Assembly: GCA_900758315.1 (NCBI GenBank)
Contig: CAAERF010000428.1
Span: 1-17,204, forward strand
DNA from: an uncultured Oscillospiraceae bacterium
GTDB taxonomy: Bacteria; Bacillota; Clostridia; Oscillospirales; Oscillospiraceae
Reading direction: 5' to 3'
Length of the DNA stretch: 17,204 nucleotides
The notes beneath the pieces are model-generated. The model saw nothing but the letters and a program-made list of their open reading frames with translations. It was not told where the DNA came from and ran no database searches. Position numbers and translations under genes: made by a program. Every line of letters begins with the position of its first letter. Position 1 is the first letter of the stretch. This document shows positions 1 through 7,246 of the stretch, piece after piece.

Positions 1-162
1 AGCGCTGTTGTAGATGGTGCAGCCCGTTTTGGCCAGTCCCAGCAGGGCCGGATTGACCAGACTGCCCGCGTAGATGATGACGTCAGCGGTTTTGAGCAGC
101 TCCGCGCCGCGCAGGGTGATGAGGTCCGGCGCGCCGGGACCTGCCCCGACAAAATGTACCAT
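1..162 (-). CDS. cbiF: Precorrin-4/cobalt-precorrin-4 C11-methyltransferase, N-terminal part (runs off the left edge)
   Basis: Only the first 54 codons are present. The protein begins [19 protein letters not shown] and continues through [16 protein letters not shown]. This is the usual N-terminus of the CbiF/CobM family: a glycine-rich SAM-binding loop (GAGPGAPDL) followed by the YAGSLV segment. Family members add the C11 methyl group to the contracting corrin ring in the cytoplasm. The ATG at 160-162 lies four bases beyond the cbiL stop codon, and its ribosome binding site (AAAGGAG) is formed by the last codons of cbiL. It is therefore the next gene of the cobalamin operon and probably translationally coupled. 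Given CbiD and CbiK in the same operon, the anaerobic name cbiF is preferred over cobM. The rest of the gene cannot be seen. Confidence 0.9.
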   Translation of the reverse strand, partial: MVHFVGAGPGAPDLITLRGAELLKTADVIIYAGSLVNPALLGLAKTGCTIYNSA

Positions 163-166
163 AGGG

Positions 167-859
167 TTACTCCTTTACGATGATGGTGGCAAAATAACCG
201 GTGGTTTCCGGTAGGTGTTCCAGCGTGGGATGGACCTGCTCACCGGGCAGGCCGCAGTTCTGGACCATGGCGGCGTGTTCCAGCTGGCCGGTCCGGCGCA
301 GGGTGTCTACTACCTGCGGAATATGGCTGCCGGACTTCATCAGAATCTTCGTTCCCGGCAGGGCAAGGGATTCTTCCAGCGGTCCGCTGTGTGCGGGTAC
401 AATGTGTAGCGGCTGATTGGGCTCGGTGAGGCTGGTGTTGAGTCGGGCTGCCACCGCGCAAAAGCTGGGGACGCCGGGGATCATTTCAGTGGGATATCCT
501 CTGTCCTGTAAGATCGCCTGCACATAGCTAAAGGTGGCGTAAATTGAGACGTCTCCCAGGTTCAGCATGGCCACGTCCTGACCAGCGGTTAAATAAGATT
601 CGATCTGCGCTGCGGCAGTCTCGTGGGCGCTGCGCCGTTTGGACCGGTCCCGGTCCATGGTGAAGTCCAGAGGCAGGATGGTTTTTCCGGTCAGATCCAC
701 CGCCTGTCTGGTGATGTCCAGCGCCAGCATCTCACCGCTGGCGGTGCGGGGTGCGGCGATGACCGGACAGTTCTTCAGAACGCGGAGTGCCTTCAGGGTC
801 AGCAGCTCCGGGTCACCGGGACCGACGCTCACGCCGTAAAAAGTGCCTAACGCTTCCAT
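167..859 (-). CDS. cbiL: Precorrin-2/cobalt-factor II C20-methyltransferase
   Basis: The 230-residue protein starts [28 protein letters not shown]. It has the SAM-methyltransferase loop [10 protein letters not shown] near residue 12 and a second conserved stretch, [15 protein letters not shown], in the middle, followed by IPGVPSFCA. These are hallmarks of the CbiL/CobI tetrapyrrole methylase family, which methylates C20 of the precorrin ring in the cytoplasm, and the length is normal. The frame stays open upstream, but that stretch is the antisense-like overlap with cbiD and encodes nothing family-like. The ATG at 857-859 is chosen because it begins at the family's N-terminus and has a GAGGAG site upstream inside cbiD. 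It overlaps the 3' end of cbiD by 13 bases, suggesting coupling. The alternative name is cobI. The family is clear; the choice between cobalt-free and cobalt-loaded substrate is inferred from neighbouring anaerobic genes. Confidence 0.92.
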   Translation of the reverse strand: MEALGTFYGVSVGPGDPELLTLKALRVLKNCPVIAAPRTASGEMLALDITRQAVDLTGKTILPLDFTMDRDRSKRRSAHETAAAQIESYLTAGQDVAMLNLGDVSIYATFSYVQAILQDRGYPTEMIPGVPSFCAVAARLNTSLTEPNQPLHIVPAHSGPLEESLALPGTKILMKSGSHIPQVVDTLRRTGQLEHAAMVQNCGLPGEQVHPTLEHLPETTGYFATIIVKE

Positions 860-1986
860 GTTGTTACCATCTCCTCTGCGGTTTCGGTCTGGCCCAGCAG
901 ACCGTATTGATTGGAAAACAGCACTGCGCCGACTTGGTAGGCGCCGCCGGCACGGTGGTCCAGATGATGCTGAATTGCCGTCAGCAGACGGTCCATCACA
1001 GGCTCCCGCAGCTGTACACCGTCCAGCAGGGCCAGACAGGCGTCGGTGGTGGCGGCCTGCATCAGGGCCCGGCAGGTGTCGGAATTGGCGCCGCACACCG
1101 CCGCGTGGGCGCAGAACAGCTCGGTGCGGCAGTCGGCGTACCGGGAGTGGGTGTTCATGATCCCGCCCGCCAGCTTGACCAGCTTGCCGATGTGGCCCAC
1201 CAGCAGTACCTGCTCAAAGGGCAGGCCAGCGGCGATGTCCAATGCGTCGCCGATAAAGTTGGAGCACTTGACCACCGGGATGCCCAGCGCGTCCAGTCCC
1301 TGGGCGTGGAGAAAATCGGCGCCGTAGTTGCCCGGTGTCAGAATCAGACGGGACGAGCCGGTGGCTGTGGCCTGACGCAGTTCCACCGCGATGGTGTCCA
1401 CCAGCGCCTGCTCGCTCATGGGCTCCACAATGCCGCTGGTACCCAGAATAGAGATGCCGCCCTGGACGCCCAGCTGGGGGTTGAAGGTGCGTTTGGCCGC
1501 CTCCTCTCCGCCGGGGACGGAGATGGTGACGTTCAGTCCGCCGTCATATCCGGTTCCCTCGCAGACGGCCAGCACCTGCTGCTGAATCATCTGCCGGGGA
1601 ACATGATTGATGGCCGCCGCGCCTACCGGCTGATCCAGTCCGGGCTTTGTCACGCGGCCCACGCCCGCTCCGCCGTCGATGGCAACTCCGGGTGTCGGAC
1701 TGGGCATCACCGTGGCCACGATGACCAGCCCGTCGGTCACGTCGATGTCGTCGCCGGCATCCTTGGCGACCCCGCACGCTGCGGCGTGTTCTCCGCAGAG
1801 ACGGCAGAATTCCGGCTCCACCGTGACCCGTAGCCCTTTAGGTGTACGAAGCGTCAGGTGATCCGGAGCGCGTCCAGTCAGCAGGAGCTGTGCGGCGCCT
1901 GCGGCGGCCAGCGCAGCACAGGTGCCGGTGGTGTAGCCGCAGCGCAGCAGCTTCTGTCCGCTGCGGATGTAGTGTTCAAAGGCCAT
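847..1986 (-). CDS. cbiD: Cobalt-precorrin-5B C1-methyltransferase CbiD
   Basis: The 379-residue protein has the CbiD signature near its N-terminus, LRCGYTTGTCAALAAAGAAQLL, followed by the conserved segments VVATVMPSPTPGVAIDGG-like and GTSGIVEPMSEQAL. CbiD methylates C1 of the corrin ring in the anaerobic cobalamin pathway and acts in the cytoplasm. Its presence marks the oxygen-independent route. The length fits the family. The ATG at 1984-1986 has a strong ribosome binding site (TTTGGAGGAA) located inside the end of the upstream ATPase gene. The ATPase stop is separated from this start by one base, and the cbiL start lies within the 3' end. All of this points to a single coupled transcript under the cobalamin riboswitch. 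No oddities were seen. Confidence 0.95.
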   Translation of the reverse strand: MAFEHYIRSGQKLLRCGYTTGTCAALAAAGAAQLLLTGRAPDHLTLRTPKGLRVTVEPEFCRLCGEHAAACGVAKDAGDDIDVTDGLVIVATVMPSPTPGVAIDGGAGVGRVTKPGLDQPVGAAAINHVPRQMIQQQVLAVCEGTGYDGGLNVTISVPGGEEAAKRTFNPQLGVQGGISILGTSGIVEPMSEQALVDTIAVELRQATATGSSRLILTPGNYGADFLHAQGLDALGIPVVKCSNFIGDALDIAAGLPFEQVLLVGHIGKLVKLAGGIMNTHSRYADCRTELFCAHAAVCGANSDTCRALMQAATTDACLALLDGVQLREPVMDRLLTAIQHHLDHRAGGAYQVGAVLFSNQYGLLGQTETAEEMVTTWKR

Positions 1987-1987
1987 G

Positions 1988-3085
1988 TTATTCCTCCAAA
2001 AGACCGCGGCTGCGCGCCAGTTCTACCAGTGCCCGGTTGCGCTGGTTCATGGTGCCGAACTCGCTCAGACAGCAGAGCACCTTCCGGCACTGTAGCAAGA
2101 GGTCAGCAGCTTGCTGGAAAGCTGCCTCGCCAATGGGCTCAAAGGCCTGCTCGGAGATCACCTGCGTGGCCAGCGCCTGCGCCACCGGGAAGTCCAGATC
2201 GTTTTCATGGAGCACACCGGCGGCGAAGGGGACTCCCATGCGCTGTAATTGGCGGTAGGTGGTGATGCCCTGTCCACCGCCGCCGATCACAAAGACCTGG
2301 GGCGTGCCCGACGGGGCCTGGAGCTCCAGACAGCCGAAGGATTCGTTGTAGCTGCCCTGAGTGATGTCGTACAGCTGCTGGATGTACCCGTCGGAGAAGA
2401 TCTCCTCCGGTGTGCCGTACCGGTCAATCTGACCCTGCCGGACGCAGAGAATTTTGTCCGAGGACTTCTGGGCCAGATCCAGCTCGTGGAGCGTCATCAC
2501 GACGGCTACATGCTGTTTCAGCGCCAACTCTTTTAGAATGGCCAGCAGTTCCAGCTTGTGGCGGACGTCCAGATAGGAGGTGGGTTCGTCCAGCAGCAGG
2601 ACCTTGGGTTCCTGACAGATGGCCCGGGCCAGCATGACCCGCTGGCGCTGTCCGTCACTGATCTGGCTGAACTCCCGGTCCCGTAGCTCTGCCACATGGA
2701 CCAGCTCCATGGCTGCGGCCACCTGAGCCCGATCCTGGGCGGACAGAATGCCCAGCCGTCCGGTGTAAGGGTAGCGTCCGGCGCTGACCACGTCCTCGCA
2801 GGTCATGCGCTCCGGATCCACCCGCTCGGTCATCAGGATGGACATGGTGCGGGCCAGGTCCCGTTCTGGCAGGCCGGACAGTGCCTTGCCGTCCAGCCAG
2901 ATGGCACCCGCCACCGGCTTGAGCTGTCGGGTGATGGTCTTCAAAATGGTGGATTTGCCCGCGCCATTGGGGCCGATCAGGGTCAGAATCTCGCCCGGCC
3001 GCACGGTCAGCGCAATGTCGTCGATGAGAGCCTTGCCGCCATAGCCCACGGCGAGGTCTCTGGTGTGCAGTATCAGCTCACGCAT
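1988..3085 (-). CDS. FecE/BtuD-type ABC transporter ATPase with an extra C-terminal domain
   Basis: The 365-residue protein is the energising subunit of the transporter formed with the permease and binding protein upstream. Walker A is GPNGAGKST at about residues 38-46. The signature is ISDGQRQR (a variant of LSGGQ, tolerated in this subfamily), Walker B is VLLLDEPTSYLD, and the H-loop is MTLHELDLA. FecE/BtuD ATPases usually end near residue 255-265. Here about 105 more residues follow, opening with GTPQVFVIGGGGQGITTYRQ and ending SRGLLEE. This extension looks like a small glycine-rich Rossmann-type fold; I do not recognise its function. The reading frame is open further upstream, but that part lies inside the permease gene. 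The ATG at 3083-3085 has an AGGAGGAAAC site and starts where the ABC domain starts. The substrate is inferred to be a corrinoid or related metal complex because of the riboswitch and cbi genes. Confidence 0.9.
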   Translation of the reverse strand: MRELILHTRDLAVGYGGKALIDDIALTVRPGEILTLIGPNGAGKSTILKTITRQLKPVAGAIWLDGKALSGLPERDLARTMSILMTERVDPERMTCEDVVSAGRYPYTGRLGILSAQDRAQVAAAMELVHVAELRDREFSQISDGQRQRVMLARAICQEPKVLLLDEPTSYLDVRHKLELLAILKELALKQHVAVVMTLHELDLAQKSSDKILCVRQGQIDRYGTPEEIFSDGYIQQLYDITQGSYNESFGCLELQAPSGTPQVFVIGGGGQGITTYRQLQRMGVPFAAGVLHENDLDFPVAQALATQVISEQAFEPIGEAAFQQAADLLLQCRKVLCCLSEFGTMNQRNRALVELARSRGLLEE

Positions 3086-3105
3086 GCTGTTTCCTCCTGC
3101 CCGGC

Positions 3106-4122
3106 TCACGCCTGAGTGTGTCTGCGCAGCATCATCCAGATGACGATGGGCGCGCCAAAGACCGCCGTGACCGAGCTGATGCTCAGTTCGTTGGGGGCAA
3201 AGGCCGTGCGGGCGATCAGGTCGCAGAACAGACAGAAGACCGCGCCGCCCAGAAAGCTGGCCGGTATGATGAGAAGGGGCTTGGAGGTGCCGAACAGGCT
3301 CTTGACCAGATGGGGCACCGCAATGCCCACAAAGGAGATGGGGCCGGCGAAGGCGGTGACACAGGCGGAGAGCAGACTGGACAGCAGGATCAGCGCCACG
3401 CGGAACCGGCGGATGTTGACCCCCATGTTGGCGGCGTAGACCTCGCCCAGCTGATAGGCGCCCATGGGCTTGGAGAGCAGGAAGGCGCAGATCAGCGCGG
3501 CCAGCACCACCCAAGTGATGGTGCGCACGTTGCCCCAGTTGATGCCGGAAAAGCTGCCCAGGGACCAGTTGTGCAGGTTGACGATGTTGGAGTCGTCCGC
3601 GAAGGTGACGACAAAGTCGGTGATGGCCGAGCAGATGTAGCCGATCATGACGCCGCAGATGATGAGCAGTGACATCCGCTTGACCCGGCCGGAGACCGCC
3701 AGCACAAAGCCCATGGAGATCATGGCGCCCAGGAAGGCTGCGCCGATGAGAGCCGCCGAACCGAGCACAATGCCCCGCTCCAGGGCGAAGATCATCACCA
3801 GCGCCACCACCAGCTTGGCGCCCGAGGAGATGCCCAGCACGAAGGGTCCGGCGATGGGGTTGGCGAAGAAGGTTTGCAGCAGGAAGCCGGAGACCGACAG
3901 CGCACCACCCAGCAGTGCCGCCGCCAGAATGCGGGGCAGGCGAATCTGCCAGAGGATCTGTGCCTGGGTGCTCTGACCGCCCCGCTGGGTGAGGAGAGAG
4001 AGCACTTCGCCCGGCGTCAGCGCTACGCTGCCCGCGTTGACGTTCAGAATCAGCAGCAGGCAGAGCAGGACTGCCAGCACCAGATATCCGGTTACGGTAC
4101 GCTTTGTTCGGTTCTGTCTCAT
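3106..4122 (-). CDS. FecCD/BtuC-family ABC transporter permease
   Basis: The 338-residue integral membrane protein has a short positive N-terminus (MRQNRTKRTVTGYLVLAVLL), many hydrophobic helices, and the family motifs LRLPRI-like (IRLPRILAAALLGGALSVSG), NPIAGPFVLGISSGAKL and GPISFVGIAVPHLVKS. These belong to the FecCD family (PF01032), which forms the membrane channel of importers for siderophores, heme and cobalamin; nine or ten membrane spans are usual. The start ATG at 4120-4122 follows a GCGGAGGAAT ribosome binding site and lies 14 bases after the stop of the binding-protein gene. The ATPase gene follows after 20 bases. Its position inside a B12-riboswitch operon favours a corrinoid or cobalt-tetrapyrrole cargo, but the family alone does not settle substrate. 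Confidence 0.93.
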   Translation of the reverse strand: MRQNRTKRTVTGYLVLAVLLCLLLILNVNAGSVALTPGEVLSLLTQRGGQSTQAQILWQIRLPRILAAALLGGALSVSGFLLQTFFANPIAGPFVLGISSGAKLVVALVMIFALERGIVLGSAALIGAAFLGAMISMGFVLAVSGRVKRMSLLIICGVMIGYICSAITDFVVTFADDSNIVNLHNWSLGSFSGINWGNVRTITWVVLAALICAFLLSKPMGAYQLGEVYAANMGVNIRRFRVALILLSSLLSACVTAFAGPISFVGIAVPHLVKSLFGTSKPLLIIPASFLGGAVFCLFCDLIARTAFAPNELSISSVTAVFGAPIVIWMMLRRHTQA

Positions 4123-4136
4123 GGAGATTCCTCCGC

Positions 4137-5297
4137 TCAGGTCAGGCGATGCAGGTAGGTGAGTTGGGTTTCTTCATCGGCCTGTCCGGTGACAATTTGG
4201 TTTAGATCAAGGATCATTTCACTGACGCCGGTGGTCTGCTGGAACATGTTCTTGCCGGTACACCAGACGTTGCCCTCCTGTACCGCCCGAAAACTGGCCA
4301 GCAGCTGGTCCTTTTCCAGCAGTTGGTCCATGGTTTCCAGCTCGCCGTCAATGGCACTGTTGTAGATCAGATAATCGGCGTCCCGGGCGCCGGCGTAGAA
4401 CGCCTCCATCTGCATGTTGGTGGTGGACAGGGCATTGTCCTCGGTCTCCAGATCGGAGAACACATACTGTCCGCCCGCCAGCTCGATCATCTTGGAGATG
4501 TAGTCCCCGGGCTTGTGGACGTTCACATAGCCGTTGGAGCTGATGTAGAAAAACGCCACCGTTTTACCGGTGTTTTCCTGGGTCAGAACATCGTCCAGTT
4601 GCTCCACCTGGCTGTCGAAGAAGGCTTCTGCCTCCGCATCCGTCCCGGTCAGCAGGCCGTACAGGCGGGTCCACTCCATGCGGCCCAGCGGGTGGGACTC
4701 GTAGCTGGAGCGCTCCACCAGCACCGGGATCCCCAGTCCTTCCAGCTGTTCCTTGACCTCGGGACTGTGGTAGATCATGGTGGACTCGATGGCAAGACGG
4801 CAGCCCTCGGTCAGAATCAGCTCATAGTCCGGCGCGCTGTATTTCCCGGCGTAGCACATGGTACCACTGTCCAGGGCCTGCTGCACTTCGGGTAGACTCC
4901 AGTTGGCGCGGGTGGTGCTGGTCATGCGGATGCGGTCCAGCTCGTCCAGCTGGCGGAAGGAGTCCATGGCGGAGGATGCGGCCAGATAGATGGTGTCCAG
5001 CGGCTGCTGCAGGACGGTGATGTCCTCTTCCAGACCGGTGGGGGGATCGGTGTCCTCGGGCACGACCAGATAGCGGTCCGTACCGCCGATTGTGACCAGC
5101 GCCAGGCCGTCCTCGTAATAGTCTACGGTGAACTGTTCGGCGTATTGCAGCTCCATGCTGTGGGTGGGCGTCCGGTCCTCCCAGGCGGTATTCTGCTGTT
5201 CCTGAGTTGCGGACGATCCGCAGCCGGAGAGCAGACAGGCTGCGGCCGCCAGAGCGGCCAGCCGCAGCCAGAAGGTTGCCCTTCGCGTCTTTGTCAT
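4137..5297 (-). CDS. FecB/BtuF-type ABC transporter substrate-binding lipoprotein
   Basis: The 386-residue exported lipoprotein has a basic N-terminus, a hydrophobic helix and the lipobox LLSGC, with the lipidated cysteine at residue 26. The mature part contains features of the PF01497 binding-protein family. Near the N-terminal lobe are DTIYLAASSAMDSFRQL and DRIRMTST, with the IPVLVERSSYESHPLGRMEW segment before the linking helix and the AGGQYVFSD and LIYNSAIDG segments in the second lobe. It should capture the cargo outside the membrane and hand it to the adjacent permease. Start and stop are clear: its ATG (5295-5297) overlaps the TGA of the upstream repeat lipoprotein as ATGA, so translation is probably coupled. 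It is rather divergent from characterised BtuF proteins, so the cargo (cobalamin, cobinamide, heme or other chelate) is inferred only from context. Confidence 0.88.
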   Translation of the reverse strand: MTKTRRATFWLRLAALAAAACLLSGCGSSATQEQQNTAWEDRTPTHSMELQYAEQFTVDYYEDGLALVTIGGTDRYLVVPEDTDPPTGLEEDITVLQQPLDTIYLAASSAMDSFRQLDELDRIRMTSTTRANWSLPEVQQALDSGTMCYAGKYSAPDYELILTEGCRLAIESTMIYHSPEVKEQLEGLGIPVLVERSSYESHPLGRMEWTRLYGLLTGTDAEAEAFFDSQVEQLDDVLTQENTGKTVAFFYISSNGYVNVHKPGDYISKMIELAGGQYVFSDLETEDNALSTTNMQMEAFYAGARDADYLIYNSAIDGELETMDQLLEKDQLLASFRAVQEGNVWCTGKNMFQQTTGVSEMILDLNQIVTGQADEETQLTYLHRLT

Positions 5298-6193
5298 TGT
5301 GCGTTCAGTGTGGTCGAGTCAAAACAGAGGGTGTACTCGATCTCATGGGGGGTGCTCATGGCGGTGGTGTCCGCCAGCACCGGCATCTTGTAGTCAAAGC
5401 CGTTCACCGGGATCTCAAAGGTGGAGTTGCCCTCGGTGTTTGTGGGGTCGTAGCGCACGTCGTCCACCTTCATGTAGTCGTAGTTGGAGCTGCTCCAAAC
5501 GATGGTGGCAGTGGCCTTGCCGTCCTGCACCGTCAGCTGCGCCGGAGACTCCACCGTGGCCCGGCCGGAACCGCCTTCCAGTGCGACCTCCACGGTATAG
5601 CTGCCGTCGGCCAGATTCAGGCTCTCCACGGTGGTCAGTGCGTCGTCAGAGCGGGCGTCTGCCGGCAGGGAATCCGCCCGGAACACCAAGGTGCGGTCAT
5701 ACCACTGTTCCTTCTTCTTGCTGAAGGCGGCACAGTTCACGCCCTTATCCAGGGCCTCCACCGGCACGGTAAAGGTGTGGGCGCCGTCTGCCGTCTCCTC
5801 AAAGGAGATGTAGGCGCTCTCATCTGCCGCAGCGGCCTCCTCACCGGTGCCCATGTAGACGTACAGGTAACCTGTGCCGCCCATGGTCATCACGGCGGTC
5901 ATCTCGCCGTTCTGCACCGTCAGCTCACAGGCGGTGATGTTGAACATGGAGGAGCTGGAGTCCACGGTGATGGAATACACGCCGTCCTTCAGGTCACTGC
6001 CGTAGACCGGTTCCATGCTGTCGTCGGTGACCTCCACCGGCGTTGCCATCTCAGAAGAACCCGCCACCTGGCTGGTGTCCTTTGCCGGTGCGCTTGCGGA
6101 GGCGCTGCTGGAGGAGGTGGTGTTGCCGCAGCCGGCCAGCAGGGGCAGGGTCAGCAGGCCGGCCAGTAGCAGGGAAATACGTTGCTTTTTCAT
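5294..6193 (-). CDS. Secreted lipoprotein with two related beta-rich repeats, cobalamin-operon associated
   Basis: The 299-residue protein has a signal peptide with lipobox LLAGC (cysteine 22), then a Ser/Ala-rich linker to about residue 60. Two similar units follow. Unit 1 is about 68-175, beginning LKDGVYSITVDSSSSMFN with LTVQNGEMTAVMTM. Unit 2 is about 194-295, beginning LADGSYTVEVALEGG with LTVQDGKATATIVW and NYDYMKVDDVRY. The pattern of short beta strands, together with the ending PHEIEYTLCFDSTTL, resembles an immunoglobulin-like or NEAT-like sandwich; that resemblance is weak and I do not assign a family. It lies between the exported chelatase and the binding protein and overlaps the latter by ATGA. 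An accessory role in holding or presenting the transported metal complex at the cell surface is plausible but inferred. The start at 6191-6193 has an AAAGGAG site. No catalytic motif was seen. Confidence 0.82.
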   Translation of the reverse strand: MKKQRISLLLAGLLTLPLLAGCGNTTSSSSASASAPAKDTSQVAGSSEMATPVEVTDDSMEPVYGSDLKDGVYSITVDSSSSMFNITACELTVQNGEMTAVMTMGGTGYLYVYMGTGEEAAAADESAYISFEETADGAHTFTVPVEALDKGVNCAAFSKKKEQWYDRTLVFRADSLPADARSDDALTTVESLNLADGSYTVEVALEGGSGRATVESPAQLTVQDGKATATIVWSSSNYDYMKVDDVRYDPTNTEGNSTFEIPVNGFDYKMPVLADTTAMSTPHEIEYTLCFDSTTLNAQ

Positions 6194-6210
6194 ATGGATT
6201 GATCTCCTTT

Positions 6211-6245
6211 ACAAAAGGCGGCCCGGAGTGCCTCCGAACCGCCTT
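6211..6245 (-). terminator. Hairpin terminator or attenuator between the chelatase gene and the rest of the cobalamin operon
   Basis: On the minus strand the sequence forms AAGGCGG (6239-6245 side) paired with CCGCCTT (6215-6221 side), with an inner CGGAG/CTCCG stem and a 3-base loop. It is followed by TTTTGT. This is a good intrinsic terminator shape with a short U run, placed 12 bases after the chelatase stop and immediately before the ribosome binding site of the next gene. Because the downstream genes have no other evident promoter, it probably causes partial termination, or protects the upstream mRNA, giving more chelatase than transporter. That is inference. Confidence 0.6.
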
Positions 6246-6256
6246 GATTGACAAAA

Positions 6257-7246
6257 TTACTGATTCAGAGAGTCGACAGCTTCCTGTGCATGTTCCACGA
6301 ACAGCTGCTGGATCTCCTCCATCTCGCCGAGGCCGCGCACTAGGCATTCCACCTGATAACCGGTATTCTCGAAGGTGGTCTTCCAGGAGCCTTCCTCGTC
6401 GCCAGCCATATCGTTGTTGGCGTGGTCACCGGCCACGATCATCAGCGGCTCCAGCACGACGCGCTTGTAGTCGCCGGCCTTCACCTGGGCCAGCACGTCG
6501 TCCAAGGTGGGGGAGGCCTCTACGGTGCCGATGTAGTAGTTTTTGTAGCCGCCGTCGGTCAGCACCTGCTGCATTTTGGTGTACACCTGATTGGATGCCG
6601 CCTCAGTGCCGTGGCCCATAAAGCAGATGGCCGTCTCACCGTCGTCGTACTCGGCGGTGGCCTTGGTGATGGCCTTTGCCACGGTGTCAAAGTCGGCGTC
6701 GCTGGTCAGCAGCGGCTTGCCAATGGCGATTTTTTCAAATGCGTCCGAGTAGGTGGCCGCTTCCTCCACCAGATCGTTGTACTCCAGACCGTCCATCAGA
6801 TGGGTAGGCTGGATGACCAGGTTTTTCACGCCATTGTCGGCTGCACGCTTCAGTGCCTCACCCACGTTGTCGATGGAGACGCCGTCCCGGGACTTGACGT
6901 GGTCGATGATGATCTGGCTGGTGAAGCCACGGCGCACACTCCAGTCGGGGAATGCCGTCTCAAGGGCGCCCTCAATGGCGCCGATGGTCAGGCGGCGGCT
7001 GTCATTGTAGCTGGTGCCGAAGCTGACCACCATCAGCTCATTTTCACCGATCTCATCCTGATTGCGGGGATTGTCCAGGGATGCGTCGCCGGTCTCGTAG
7101 TTTTCTTCATCCTCCGCGCTCCCGGCAGAGGTGGACCCGGCCGCGGAGCTGCTGCCGGACGAAGCGGTTTGCGATGTGCTGCCGCAGCTGACCAGCATGG
7201 CGGCGGCCAGCATGGTAGCCAACAGGAGTGTGAGTTTTTTCTTCAT
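6257..7246 (-). CDS. cbiK: Exported (lipoprotein) CbiK-type sirohydrochlorin cobaltochelatase
   Basis: The 329-residue protein belongs to the CbiK family, which inserts cobalt into sirohydrochlorin. The chelatase domain runs from about residue 70 (LMVVSFGTSYNDSR) to the end. Candidate metal/catalytic histidines are H212 in MGHGTEAASN and H275 in VAGDHANNDMAGD; their spacing matches the two active-site histidines known in Salmonella CbiK. QPTHLMDGLEYND is another conserved stretch. Unlike the cytoplasmic enzyme it begins with a signal peptide and lipobox LVSC (cysteine 21) and a Ser/Gly linker to about residue 45, so it should be anchored outside the membrane. The chosen ATG (7244-7246) has a perfect AGGAGGAA site and starts the signal peptide. 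An in-frame upstream ATG at 7372 lacks a ribosome binding site. It is the first gene after the cobalamin riboswitch. Periplasmic CbiK is known in Desulfovibrio, where heme binding was reported; function here may be chelation, metal or heme binding, or cargo preparation. Confidence 0.9.
   Translation of the reverse strand: MKKKLTLLLATMLAAAMLVSCGSTSQTASSGSSSAAGSTSAGSAEDEENYETGDASLDNPRNQDEIGENELMVVSFGTSYNDSRRLTIGAIEGALETAFPDWSVRRGFTSQIIIDHVKSRDGVSIDNVGEALKRAADNGVKNLVIQPTHLMDGLEYNDLVEEAATYSDAFEKIAIGKPLLTSDADFDTVAKAITKATAEYDDGETAICFMGHGTEAASNQVYTKMQQVLTDGGYKNYYIGTVEASPTLDDVLAQVKAGDYKRVVLEPLMIVAGDHANNDMAGDEEGSWKTTFENTGYQVECLVRGLGEMEEIQQLFVEHAQEAVDSLNQ

Noticed and set aside
860..1096. Longer cbiL reading into cbiD
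   Set aside because: The extra 79 residues are Arg/Gly-rich out-of-frame cbiD sequence, and family members start at the [10 protein letters not shown] position.
3086..3514. N-terminal extension of the ABC ATPase reading frame
   Set aside because: The extension lies entirely inside the permease gene, has no family resemblance, and the internal ATG at 3085 has a strong ribosome binding site and begins the ABC domain.
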